From CAYLZN01 sp964387935 (lineage in GTDB: Bacteria; Acidobacteriota; Vicinamibacteria; Vicinamibacterales; JAFNAJ01): 64,000 nucleotides of DNA. Positions 56,090-63,763 of the stretch are shown here, piece by piece. The notes beneath the pieces are model-generated. The model searched no databases. It was not told where the DNA came from and saw only the letters and a program-made list of their open reading frames with translations. The stretch covers positions 1-64,000 of the forward strand of contig CAYLZN010000001.1 of the NCBI GenBank assembly GCA_964387935.1, read 5' to 3'. The position numbers were made by a program, and so were the translations under genes. Position 1 is the stretch's first letter; the number at the start of each line of letters is the position of its first letter.

Positions 56090-56869
56090 ATGCTGGCAAA
56101 ACGCATCATCGCATGCCTGGACATCAGGGACGGCCAGGTCGTGAAAGGCGTCCAGTTCGGGGGACTTCGGGCCGCCGGCGACCCGGCGGCGCTCGCGCGG
56201 CGGTACAACGTCGAGGGCATCGACGAGCTCGTGATCCTCGACGTCACCGCGACGCTCGAGGCCCGCCGTGCGCTGCGACACACCATCGAGGCCGTCGCGC
56301 GCGAGCTGTTCATCCCGCTGACGGTCGGTGGCGGGATTCGTCACGAGGACGATGCGGCGGTTGTCGTCGAGGCCGGCGCCGACAAGGTGAGCATCAACTC
56401 GGCCCCGCTGAACGAGCCGGCCCTGATCACGCGGCTCGCCCGCCGGTACGGCAGCCAGGCGATCGTGGTGGCCATCGACGCCAGGCGCGAGCACGAGCGG
56501 TTCGCGGTGTACGCGCGGAGTGCGACGGCCGCCGCGGCGCGCGATGCCGTCGAGTGGGCGCGTGAGGCTGCCGATCGGGGCGCTGGCGAGATCCTGCTCA
56601 CCTCCATCGATCGGGATGGGACGCGGAACGGGTTCGACTGCGAGCTGACAGCCGCCGTCTCGGACGCCGTCAACATCCCGGTGATCGCCTCGGGCGGCGC
56701 CGGAGGCTTCGAGCACTTCGCCGAGGTGTTCACCGCCGGTCGCGCCGACGCGGCCCTGGCGGCGTCGATCTTCCATTTCGCCGAGCACGCCGTGGCGGAC
56801 CTGAAGCAGTTCCTCGCGGCGCGCGGCATCCCGATCCGACTCGTCGCGTCGACCGGTGCCGCATGCTGA
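56090..56869 (+). CDS. hisF: imidazole glycerol phosphate synthase, cyclase subunit
   Basis: A 259-residue TIM-barrel cyclase. [20 protein letters not shown] holds the catalytic Asp; [20 protein letters not shown] and [15 protein letters not shown] hold the second Asp. Phosphate loops [12 protein letters not shown] and [12 protein letters not shown] are present. I prefer ATG 56090 (MLAKRI), the family start, 9 nt after GGGAGAGG; ATG 56081 is in frame and overlaps hisH. Its end overlaps hisA by 7 nt. Confidence 0.95.
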   Translation: MLAKRIIACLDIRDGQVVKGVQFGGLRAAGDPAALARRYNVEGIDELVILDVTATLEARRALRHTIEAVARELFIPLTVGGGIRHEDDAAVVVEAGADKVSINSAPLNEPALITRLARRYGSQAIVVAIDARREHERFAVYARSATAAAARDAVEWAREAADRGAGEILLTSIDRDGTRNGFDCELTAAVSDAVNIPVIASGGAGGFEHFAEVFTAGRADAALAASIFHFAEHAVADLKQFLAARGIPIRLVASTGAAC

Positions 56870-57552
56870 TTCCCTCCATTGACCTGAAGGACGGCCAGGT
56901 CGTCCAGCTCCGGCAGGGCCGCGACCTCGCCCTCGCGTCCGACGACGTGTTCGCGTGGGTCCGTCGATTCGAGGGGTTCGCGAAGGTGCAGTTGATCGAT
57001 CTCGACGGCGCGTTCGGCACCGGCGTGAACGACTTCCTCGTGCGCCGGGTCTGCCGGGCGCTGCCCTGCCGGGTGGGCGGCGGGATCCGGACGATCGCGC
57101 GGGCCCGTGAGGTGCTGGCGGCGGGCGCGCGGGCCGTGATCGTTGGCTCGTCGCTGTTCCGGGACGGCCAGCCGGATCTGGACTTCGCGACCCGCCTCGC
57201 CGAGGGCGTCGGCGTGGACCGGGTGATTGCCGCCGTGGACAGCCTGGAGGGGCACGTGGTCGTCAAGGGCTGGCGCGAGTCCACGGGGCTGTCCACGGTG
57301 GAGGCCGTACAGGCGCTCGAGCCCTTCTGCGACGAGTTCCTCTACACGCATGTGGACCGGGAGGGGCTGATGCAGGGCACCGACCTGGCGGCCATCCGCG
57401 CCGTCCGCGAGGCGACGTCCCGACGGGTCACGGCGGCCGGCGGCATCACCACGCAGGCCGAGATCGACGCGCTCGAGGCCATGGGCGTCGATGCGGTCGT
57501 CGGCATGGCCATCTACACGGGGGCCCTCGCCTTCAGGCCGCCCCAGTCGTGA
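56863..57552 (+). CDS. hisA: ProFAR isomerase
   Basis: A 229-residue TIM-barrel isomerase acting just before HisF/His[21 protein letters not shown] carries the first catalytic Asp; [32 protein letters not shown], and [19 protein letters not shown] with the second Asp are seen. It lies unusually after hisF and closes the operon. The sequence is somewhat divergent in the middle ([21 protein letters not shown] is normal for the family). Confidence 0.93.
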   Translation: MLIPSIDLKDGQVVQLRQGRDLALASDDVFAWVRRFEGFAKVQLIDLDGAFGTGVNDFLVRRVCRALPCRVGGGIRTIARAREVLAAGARAVIVGSSLFRDGQPDLDFATRLAEGVGVDRVIAAVDSLEGHVVVKGWRESTGLSTVEAVQALEPFCDEFLYTHVDREGLMQGTDLAAIRAVREATSRRVTAAGGITTQAEIDALEAMGVDAVVGMAIYTGALAFRPPQS

Positions 57553-57563
57553 TACGCTGATTG

Positions 57564-57592
57564 ACGTAACGGTTACGTAGGATGACGTCATC
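57564..57592. promoter_or_regulatory. twin palindromes upstream of AAA ATPase gene
   Basis: ACGTAAC-G-GTTACGT (57564-57578) is a perfect 7-bp-arm palindrome and GATGACGTCATC (57581-57592) a perfect 12-bp palindrome, 2 nt apart. They lie between the his operon end and the ATPase gene, 80 nt before its start. They look like tandem operator sites sharing ACGT cores. No regulator gene is adjacent. Confidence 0.55.
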
Positions 57593-57605
57593 GTTTATCG
57601 GTCAT

Positions 57606-57668
57606 TGGGCCGCCAGCCGTGTGCCGTGAGCCCCAGGCCGCAAGCCGTGAGCCGCCGGCCGCAAGCCT
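57606..57668 (+). repeat. degenerate GCCGTGAGCC-type short repeat
   Basis: Imperfect units such as GCCGTGAGCC and GGCCGCAAGCC repeat about five times immediately before the AAA ATPase start. The ATPase start codon (57672) has no clear ribosome-binding site, perhaps because this repeat expanded there. Confidence 0.55.
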
Positions 57669-57671
57669 GAT

Positions 57672-58817
57672 ATGAATCCCTTCGTCTACGGCGAAGTCGT
57701 GCCGGCCGACGCGTTCACCGACCGCGAGGCGGAACTGGATCGCCTGGTGGCCGACCTCGAGGCCGGCCAGAAGGTCTTCCTCATTTCTCCGCGCCGGTTC
57801 GGCAAGTCGTCGCTCGTGCGCCGCGCGCTGCACGTGCTCGCGCGCCGACACGTGCGCGGCGTCGAGCTCACGGTCAGCAGCTACAGCTCGTACGTCGCGT
57901 TCCTCGAAGGCTTCACGCGGGCGCTGGTGGCGCTCGAGCGCGAGGTGGACGCCGCGCGGTCCTGGATCGAGCGGCTGCTCGGCCCCGTGCACCCCGAACT
58001 CCGCCCGCGCCCGTCCGGCGAGGGGACGCTTGCGCTCGACGTGGCCTTCCCGCGTGCCCGCAGCGCACGCGACATCGCGCGCCTCGCCGACGAGGTGTTC
58101 GCCCTGCCGGGGCGGCTCGCGGACATGAAGAACCGCCCCCTCGTGGTCGCGCTCGACGAGTTCCAGGACATCGCGCGCTTCAACGGCGGCAGCGTCGAAC
58201 AGGCCCTCCGGGCCGCCGTGCAGCACCAGCGGCGTGTGGGGTACGTCTTCGCAGGTTCCGAACCCACGTTGATGGAGCAGATGATCAGTCCGCGGCGGCC
58301 GTTCTACAAGGCCGGCCCCGTGCTCCGGCTCGGGCGCATCCCCGCGGACCAGTTCGGCCGCTTCCTCGACGCGCGCTTCAGGCGCAGCGGCCTCGCCCCG
58401 GCGCCCGGCCTGGGCGCGGCGATCGTCGATCTCGCGGGCAACCTGCCGTACGACGTGCAGCGGCTCGCGCACGAGACGTGGGACGATGTGCGGGCCGCGC
58501 GGCGACGGAAGGTGACCGCCGACGACCTGGACACGACGCTGCATCGGCTGCTCCGCGAGCACGCCGTGTTCTTCGAGGGATCGTGGCAACGGTTGACGCT
58601 GGCCCAGCGAGCGGCGCTGCGCGCGGTGGTGCTCGAAGACGGGCGGTCGCTTCTCGCGGCCGACGCGCGCCTGCGTCACCGGCTGGGCGGCGCGTCGAGC
58701 GTGCAGGCGTCGCTCGCCGCCCTGCGTCGGGACGACCTCATCGCCCGGGACGAAACAGGGCGATACTGGGTGGTGGACTCGCTCTTCCGCGAGTGGATCG
58801 CGCGCAAGACGTTCTGA
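57672..58817 (+). CDS. AAA+ ATPase of the archaeal-ATPase-like (PF01637-type) group
   Basis: A 381-residue STAND/AAA+ type ATPase. It opens NPFVYGEVVPADAFTDREAE, then the P-loop ISPRRFGKSSLVRRAL (lacking the first Gly of the classical motif, as usual in this group), Walker B PLVVALDEFQDIARF, a sensor-like YVFAGSEPTLMEQMIS, and a C-terminal winged-helix (LAALRRDDLIARDETGRYWV). Such ATPases occur in archaea and bacteria with unknown roles, sometimes with nuclease partners; none is present here. It starts ATG 57672 without a clear ribosome-binding site and is followed 14 nt later by a membrane protein gene. Confidence 0.85.
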   Translation: MNPFVYGEVVPADAFTDREAELDRLVADLEAGQKVFLISPRRFGKSSLVRRALHVLARRHVRGVELTVSSYSSYVAFLEGFTRALVALEREVDAARSWIERLLGPVHPELRPRPSGEGTLALDVAFPRARSARDIARLADEVFALPGRLADMKNRPLVVALDEFQDIARFNGGSVEQALRAAVQHQRRVGYVFAGSEPTLMEQMISPRRPFYKAGPVLRLGRIPADQFGRFLDARFRRSGLAPAPGLGAAIVDLAGNLPYDVQRLAHETWDDVRAARRRKVTADDLDTTLHRLLREHAVFFEGSWQRLTLAQRAALRAVVLEDGRSLLAADARLRHRLGGASSVQASLAALRRDDLIARDETGRYWVVDSLFREWIARKTF

Positions 58818-58831
58818 CTGGAGCCCCACCC

Positions 58832-59242
58832 ATGACAACCACGCCAGCGTTCCGGGAGCCCAAGGCGTCCGACGTGACCTGGACGCACCTGATCTACGCC
58901 CTCCACGCCGTGGGGGTCACGCTCGGCGTGGCCACCTCGGCGTTCATCGTCACGAGCTTCCTGTTCGGGCTGCCGTCGATCGTGGCGGTCATCATGAACT
59001 ACATCAAGCGCGGCGACGTGCGGGGGACCGTGCTCGAATCGCACTTCCGCTGGCAGATCCGCACGTTCTGGTTCGCCCTGCTGTGGATCGTGGTGGCGTC
59101 GCTCCTGTCCCTTCCCCTGATGCTGGTGCTCGTCGGGTTCGTCACCCTGTGGGTGGCCGCCGTGCTGATCGGGCTCTGGGTGCTCTACCGCGTGGCCCGT
59201 GGGTGGCTCCGCCTGGCCTCGCGCGAGCCGATGTACGCCTGA
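58832..59242 (+). CDS. COG3671/DUF4870-like membrane protein
   Basis: A 136-residue membrane protein with about three helices. The family pattern is seen in WTHLIYALHAVGVTLGV, FLFGLPSIVAVIMNYIKRGD and VLESHFRWQIRTFWFALLWI, the last being the HFR.QIRTFW signature. Function is unknown. GGAGCC precedes the ATG. The 14-nt gap to the AAA ATPase gene implies co-transcription. Confidence 0.82.
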   Translation: MTTTPAFREPKASDVTWTHLIYALHAVGVTLGVATSAFIVTSFLFGLPSIVAVIMNYIKRGDVRGTVLESHFRWQIRTFWFALLWIVVASLLSLPLMLVLVGFVTLWVAAVLIGLWVLYRVARGWLRLASREPMYA

Positions 59243-59280
59243 CGCCGGGAACCTCCCGCCCCGCCCGCTCGTCCCCTCAC

Positions 59281-59326
59281 TTGACGACACCTGTAGTCAA
59301 GCCCTATGCTGACTACAGGTGTAGTC
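59281..59326 (+). promoter_or_regulatory. BlaI-type promoter/operator with two mirrored sites
   Basis: GACTACAGGTGTAGTC (59311-59326) is a 7-bp-arm dyad with the TACA/TGTA core typical for BlaI/MecI. A second, one-mismatch copy GACGACACCTGTAGTC lies at 59283-59298. The two also form a larger inverted repeat, ACACCTGTAGTCA against TGACTACAGGTGT. A -35 TTGACG (59281-59286) and -10 TATGCT (59305-59310, 18-nt spacer) are overlapped by the sites, so BlaI binding should block the blaI-blaR transcript. Confidence 0.85.
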
Positions 59327-59339
59327 ACAGGGGATCCGC

Positions 59340-59729
59340 ATGAACGCCACCATCGGGGACCAGGAACTCGCCCTGCTCCAGTTCATCGCCGCGGCCCCGG
59401 GCCGCACGGTCGGCGAAGCGGCCGAGGGCTTCGGCGCCCCCAGGGGCCTCGCGCGATCCACCGTCCTCACGATGATGGAGCGCCTCCGTCGCAAGGGACA
59501 TCTCTCGCGGCGGCTCGTCCGCGGCACGTTCCGTTACAGCCCGCGCGTGCCCCCCGGTGAGGTCGTCCGGGGGGTGGTGCGCGACTTCGTCGAAGGCACG
59601 CTCCAGGGCGCGGTCTCGCCGGTCGTCGCCTACCTGTCCGAGGAGGCCGACGTCTCCGACGCGGAACTCGCTGAACTCGAGGACCTCGTCTCGCGCCTCC
59701 AGGCACGACGGAAGGACCTTGCACCATGA
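59340..59729 (+). CDS. BlaI/MecI-family transcriptional repressor
   Basis: A 129-residue winged-helix repressor. The DNA-binding part is ELALLQFIAAAPGRTVGEAA then ARSTVLTMMERLRRKGHLSR and RGTFRYSPRVP; the C-terminal dimer region follows (VVRDFVEGTLQGAVSPVVAY). Family members are cleaved by the paired BlaR1/MecR1-type peptidase. The double operator just upstream fits autorepression. Its stop overlaps the start of the M56 peptidase gene (ATGA). Whether beta-lactams are the signal is unknown. Confidence 0.92.
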   Translation: MNATIGDQELALLQFIAAAPGRTVGEAAEGFGAPRGLARSTVLTMMERLRRKGHLSRRLVRGTFRYSPRVPPGEVVRGVVRDFVEGTLQGAVSPVVAYLSEEADVSDAELAELEDLVSRLQARRKDLAP

Positions 59730-61651
59730 CCCTGGACCTTGCGCTTCCCTGGGCGAGCGCCCTCTCGACGGCCCTCGTGCGGGCCTCCTTCGAGGGCGGA
59801 GCGATGGCGGCCGTCGCCTGGGTCGTCCTTCGGCTGCGCCCAGCCTGGCCGGCGTCGGTCCGCTGCACCCTGTGGTGGCTGGTGTGCGCGCGATTCCTCG
59901 TGAGCCTGGCCTGGCCCGCACCGATCCTCATTCCCCTCGTGCCGGAGACCTGGCCATCCCGGGCGTGGCTGCCGGCGGCCGCCACGCCGGCGGTCCCAGC
60001 CACCGCGCCGCACGCCACGACGTCGAGCACATCGCCGGACGCCTCGCCTCACCGAGACACCCGCGGGCCCCGTGAGTCGACCGCGTCTCCCACCCGGATG
60101 GCAGCGCTCGGCGATGCCGCCCGCTGGTGGCCAGTCCCAGTCGTGTTGTTGTGGTTCGCCGGCGTGAGCGCCAGCGTGTGGTCGCTCGCGAGGCTGCTGC
60201 AACGCGAACAGCGGCTCCTGGCGCACGCGATCCCGGCGAGTCCCGTGACGCAGCGCCACCTCTTCGAGCTGGTCCACCGACTCGCTCTCGCGCGTGCGCC
60301 TCAGGTGCTCGCGTCGAGCGACATCACGAGCCCCTGCGTCGTCGCTGGCCGTCGCCCGCGGATCCTCCTGCCTCGCGCCTTCGACGACGCGCCCGCGCCC
60401 ACGGTGCGGCTCGCGCTCTGCCATGAACTCGTGCACCTGAAGCGTCACGACCTGGCCTGGGCGCTGGTCCCTGCGCTCGCCGAGCGCCTGCTGTTCTTTC
60501 ATCCCCTGGCCCGGTTCGCGGCCCGCGAGTATGCCCTCGCGCGCGAAGCCGCCTGCGATGCCGCCGTTCTCGACGTGCTTCGCGCTCCCGTGGCCGACTA
60601 CGCGCGTCTCATTCTCGCCTGTGCGCTTCCGGGGCGGCAGGCGTCGCTCGGCATGGGCGGCGTCTCGGCCCCGGCGGCGATGTTGAAGAGGAGACTGATC
60701 ATGCTGCACGACACCTTGCACCAGACCTGCAGGCGACCGTCGCCGTGGACCGTCAGCCTGCTCGGCGTCCTCGCGCTCGCCCCATTCCAGGTCGGGGCCG
60801 TGCGCCCTGCGCGCGAGGCAACACCTGCGATCACGACGTCCGCTGCGATGCAGGCGACTCCCGCTGCCCCCGAAGCGCCTGCCGTGCCTGCCGCGCCCCC
60901 GGCGCCCCCGGCCTCCGCCGCCCGCGCAGGCGCGACGACGCAGCCACCTCCGCCGCCACCCCCGCCGCCGGCTCCACCAGCGCCTCCGGCCCCACCTCCG
61001 CCGCCGCCCGATCAGGGCTCGTATGTTGCGGAGGCGTTCGCGCGTGCCGCAGACGCCTGGGTATTGCTCAGGGGCGACCACGACGAAGGCATCCACTACG
61101 GGTCGCGAAGCGACCGCCGCAAGGCCTCCAGCCACCGGCGCGGAGCCGACCCGCTCTTCTGGTTCCGGCGAGGCGACCGGGAATTCGTCATTCGCGATCG
61201 AACCACGCTCGAGGCCATCGAGCGGCTGTTCGAACCGCAGCGTGAACTCGGGCAGCGCATGGGCGAACTCGGGACCAGGCAGGGCGAGCTGGGTGCCGCG
61301 CAGGGACAGCTCGGGGCGAAGCAGGGCGAGATGGGCGCCATGCAGGCCGCGCTCGCCGCGAAACAAATGGCGATGTCCGCTCAGGAGATGCGGAATCCCG
61401 CACGCGACGCCGCGGAAGCCGCGCTCCGCGCGGAGCGCGCGAAGATGGATCAGCAACTGCGGGAGCTGGGGGCCAGCCAGCGCGAGCTGGGTCGCGAGCA
61501 GGCCGCTCTTGGTGAACGGCAGCGGGAGCTGGCGCGACAGCAGGAAGTCCTGGCGCGCACGATGCGGGAGCTGACGGCCACCGCCGCCGACGGGCTCCAG
61601 TCGCTGCTGGATCAGTCGATGGCCAGCGGGCGCGCCGAGCGCGTCAAGTAG
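59726..61651 (+). CDS. BlaR1-like M56 membrane peptidase with Pro tract and repeat tail
   Basis: A 641-residue membrane zinc peptidase. Two N-terminal helices, a short periplasmic loop, a helix at 136-155, then the M56 core with His233-Glu234-x-x-His237 (CHELVHLKRHD) and third ligand Glu274 (LAREAACDAAVL). A further helix (VSLLGVLALAPFQVG) leads out of the membrane to a Pro tract (about 380-405). The normal BlaR1 penicillin-binding sensor is absent; instead there is a charged region and a coiled-coil-like repeat of 7-residue units around ELG/QGELG (QRELGQRMGELGTRQGELG) to residue 620. It forms an operon with the BlaI-type gene. The signal sensed is not evident. Confidence 0.9.
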   Translation: MTLDLALPWASALSTALVRASFEGGAMAAVAWVVLRLRPAWPASVRCTLWWLVCARFLVSLAWPAPILIPLVPETWPSRAWLPAAATPAVPATAPHATTSSTSPDASPHRDTRGPRESTASPTRMAALGDAARWWPVPVVLLWFAGVSASVWSLARLLQREQRLLAHAIPASPVTQRHLFELVHRLALARAPQVLASSDITSPCVVAGRRPRILLPRAFDDAPAPTVRLALCHELVHLKRHDLAWALVPALAERLLFFHPLARFAAREYALAREAACDAAVLDVLRAPVADYARLILACALPGRQASLGMGGVSAPAAMLKRRLIMLHDTLHQTCRRPSPWTVSLLGVLALAPFQVGAVRPAREATPAITTSAAMQATPAAPEAPAVPAAPPAPPASAARAGATTQPPPPPPPPPAPPAPPAPPPPPPDQGSYVAEAFARAADAWVLLRGDHDEGIHYGSRSDRRKASSHRRGADPLFWFRRGDREFVIRDRTTLEAIERLFEPQRELGQRMGELGTRQGELGAAQGQLGAKQGEMGAMQAALAAKQMAMSAQEMRNPARDAAEAALRAERAKMDQQLRELGASQRELGREQAALGERQRELARQQEVLARTMRELTATAADGLQSLLDQSMASGRAERVK

Positions 61652-61661
61652 ATGGGGATCC

Positions 61662-62603
61662 CTACAGCGGCCGCCCGTAGTGCTCCGAGAAGAAGTTCCC
61701 CAGTGCGACCGCCAGCGCGGCGGCGAAGGCCTGTCGGCTCGCATCCGTGTCCCTGACGCCCGCGAGATGCGCTTCGATCTGTACCCCGGCCACGCCGCCA
61801 GACGAGTGCCGCTCCGTGCTGTAGCCGCCCTCGAAGTACGGGTCGCTGCCGGGCGACGGTGTAGATGGGCTCGGCACCGCTGCGACGCCGCGCTCCTCGA
61901 ACCACGCCCCCAGGCTGACCGGCCCGCGCAGCATGCGCGCGAAGCCTCCGGCGGGGGTCGCGATCTCCCGCAGACTGCTGCGCGCCTGGTGGCCGCTGTC
62001 GAGACGTGAGTTCGGCAGGTCGAGATCATCCGCCGACAGCAGGTAGCCCAGCTCGAGTCGTGCCTTCTCGTGGCCGTGGCCGTGCAGGTCGATGTAGAAC
62101 GCGACCCCGCTGCGGGCGAGGGCGAGCCGCGTGGCCTGATCGATGAAATCGTGGTACTCGCGCCACGCCTGCTCCGCCTGGACGTTCCCCTGCGCCGCAT
62201 CGCCGATGTCCCGGTTCGCGTCCAGCTTGGAGCGGCGAAGATGACAGATCACCGCGTGAGGCGTGCGTCCGGTCCGCACCTGCAGGGCCTGCGAGACGGC
62301 CCGCGTGAGCTCGATCGTGTTCAGGTCGGTCGTCGACGTCCCCGAGCGGTTCGGGATGTCGGCCGGCGCCAGCGCACCGCCATGCGGCGCGCTGACCACC
62401 ACCGGCAGGTCGCCTGGCACGTACTCGATGTAGTTGCTGCGGCCGAAGATCGGAACGCCAGGCACCACCGACGTGACAGGCTGCCCGGTGGACGGCGTCG
62501 CCAGGCTCGGGGCCGTCGGCGTCGATCTCCCGCCTCCGCAGGCCACCGCCACAGCCAGGCCGGCGGCAACCGCAGCACGACGGATCACCACAGCGACCGG
62601 CAC
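61662..62603 (-). CDS. N-formylglutamate amidohydrolase-like lipoprotein
   Basis: A 313-residue predicted lipoprotein (AVAVACGGG with the lipid Cys at residue 22). The mature part follows the FGase family: LPVVVSAPHGG, TDLNTIELTRAVSQAL, HAVICHLRRSKLDANRDIGD, YHDFIDQATRLALARSG and FYIDLHGHGHEKARLELGYL, with metal-type His/Asp/Glu retained. Its export to the periplasm suggests a role other than cytoplasmic histidine breakdown. The start is GTG 62603; CAGAAT lies 7 nt upstream and no ribosome-binding site is seen. Its start is only 26 nt from the divergent Old Yellow Enzyme gene. Confidence 0.78.
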   Translation of the reverse strand: MPVAVVIRRAAVAAGLAVAVACGGGRSTPTAPSLATPSTGQPVTSVVPGVPIFGRSNYIEYVPGDLPVVVSAPHGGALAPADIPNRSGTSTTDLNTIELTRAVSQALQVRTGRTPHAVICHLRRSKLDANRDIGDAAQGNVQAEQAWREYHDFIDQATRLALARSGVAFYIDLHGHGHEKARLELGYLLSADDLDLPNSRLDSGHQARSSLREIATPAGGFARMLRGPVSLGAWFEERGVAAVPSPSTPSPGSDPYFEGGYSTERHSSGGVAGVQIEAHLAGVRDTDASRQAFAAALAVALGNFFSEHYGRPL

Positions 62604-62610
62604 GGGCGGG

Positions 62611-62616
62611 ATTCTG
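62611..62616 (-). promoter_or_regulatory. -10-like CAGAAT 7 nt before the FGase-like start
   Basis: On the minus strand CAGAAT ends at 62611 and GTG starts at 62603. The 26-bp space between divergent starts leaves no room for an untranslated leader on either side. Confidence 0.45.
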
Positions 62617-62617
62617 A

Positions 62618-62623
62618 CATACT
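62618..62623 (+). promoter_or_regulatory. -10-like CATACT 6 nt before the OYE start
   Basis: CATACT ends at 62623 and ATG is at 62630 with no Shine-Dalgarno. Together with 62611-62616 this looks like a back-to-back leaderless promoter pair. Confidence 0.45.
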
Positions 62624-62629
62624 CCCCGC

Positions 62630-63724
62630 ATGGCGCACCTGTTCGAACCCTTGTCGGTGAGAGGCCTCACGCTGCGCAACCGGATCGTGGTCTCGCCGAT
62701 GTGCCAGTACTCGGCCGCCGACGGGCTGCCGAACGACTGGCACTTCGTGCACCTCGGGTCGCGCGCCATCGGCGGTGCAGGTCTCGTGCTGACGGAGGCC
62801 ACGGCCGTCGTCCCCGAAGGCCGCATCAGCCCTGATGACCTCGGCATCTGGATCGACGCGCAGGCCGCCGCGTTCGAACGCATCACGCGCTTCGTCCGGG
62901 AACAGGGGGCCGTGCCCGGCATTCAGCTCGCGCACGCCGGCCGCAAGGCCGGCACGTGGCGCCCGTGGGCAGGCCAGGGATCGGTGCCCCGGGCTCAGGG
63001 GGGATGGGAATCCGTGGCCCCCAGCGCCGTGCCGTTCGCCCCCGGGTACGACAGGCCCCGTGCGCTCGCGGCCGACGAGATCCCGCAGATCGTCGCCGCG
63101 TTTCGCGAAGCCGCGCGTCGCGCGCGCAGCGCGGGCTTCGACGTCGCCGAGGTCCACGCCGCACACGGCTACCTCCTGCACCAGTTCCTCTCCCCTCTCT
63201 CGAACGTGCGCACCGACAAGTACGGCGGCTCGTTCGAGAACCGGTGTCGGCTGCTGCTGGAGGTGGTGCAGGCGGTCCGCATGGAGTGGCCCGACTCACT
63301 GCCCGTGTGGGTGCGGCTCTCGGTGACCGATTGGGTGAACGGGGGCTGGGATCTCAACCAGTCCCTGGCACTCGCCGGTCACCTGCTCGGGCTTGGCGTG
63401 GACGTGATCGACTGCTCGTCTGGAGGCGCGGTCGCCGATGCGAAGATCCCGCTGGGCCCTGGATATCAGGCGGCGTTTGCGGCGGAGATCCGGCGGGTCA
63501 CTGGAATCCGGACCGGCGCCGTCGGGCTGATCACGTCGCCGCCGCAGGCCGATCACATCATCCGGTCCGGGCAGGCGGATTGCGTGCTGCTCGCCCGCGA
63601 ACTGCTGCGCGACCCCTACTGGCCGCTGCGCGCCGCGGCGGCACTCGGCCGCGAACTCGAGTGGCCAGCGCAGTACCTGCGTGCGGCGCCCGTGGGCTCG
63701 AAGCCCCGGCCGGCGGCGCGCTGA
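62630..63724 (+). CDS. Old Yellow Enzyme-family NADPH dehydrogenase (NamA/YqjM-like)
   Basis: A 364-residue FMN-dependent ene-reductase of the YqjM subgroup, reducing activated C=C bonds with NAD(P)H. Signatures: LTLRNRIVVSPMCQYSAADG with the subgroup Cys, GIQLAHAGRKAGTW, VAEVHAAHGYLLHQFLSPLS (substrate His pair and FMN loop), NVRTDKYGGSFENRCRLLLE and the FMN phosphate loop GAVGLITSPPQADHIIRSGQ. All appear intact. The natural substrate is unknown. It is divergent from the FGase-like gene and followed 39 nt later by an amidohydrolase gene. Confidence 0.92.
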   Translation: MAHLFEPLSVRGLTLRNRIVVSPMCQYSAADGLPNDWHFVHLGSRAIGGAGLVLTEATAVVPEGRISPDDLGIWIDAQAAAFERITRFVREQGAVPGIQLAHAGRKAGTWRPWAGQGSVPRAQGGWESVAPSAVPFAPGYDRPRALAADEIPQIVAAFREAARRARSAGFDVAEVHAAHGYLLHQFLSPLSNVRTDKYGGSFENRCRLLLEVVQAVRMEWPDSLPVWVRLSVTDWVNGGWDLNQSLALAGHLLGLGVDVIDCSSGGAVADAKIPLGPGYQAAFAAEIRRVTGIRTGAVGLITSPPQADHIIRSGQADCVLLARELLRDPYWPLRAAAALGRELEWPAQYLRAAPVGSKPRPAAR

Positions 63725-63763
63725 ACCTGTGGCTCGACCGCCCCGACCTCGAAGGAGGATTCC

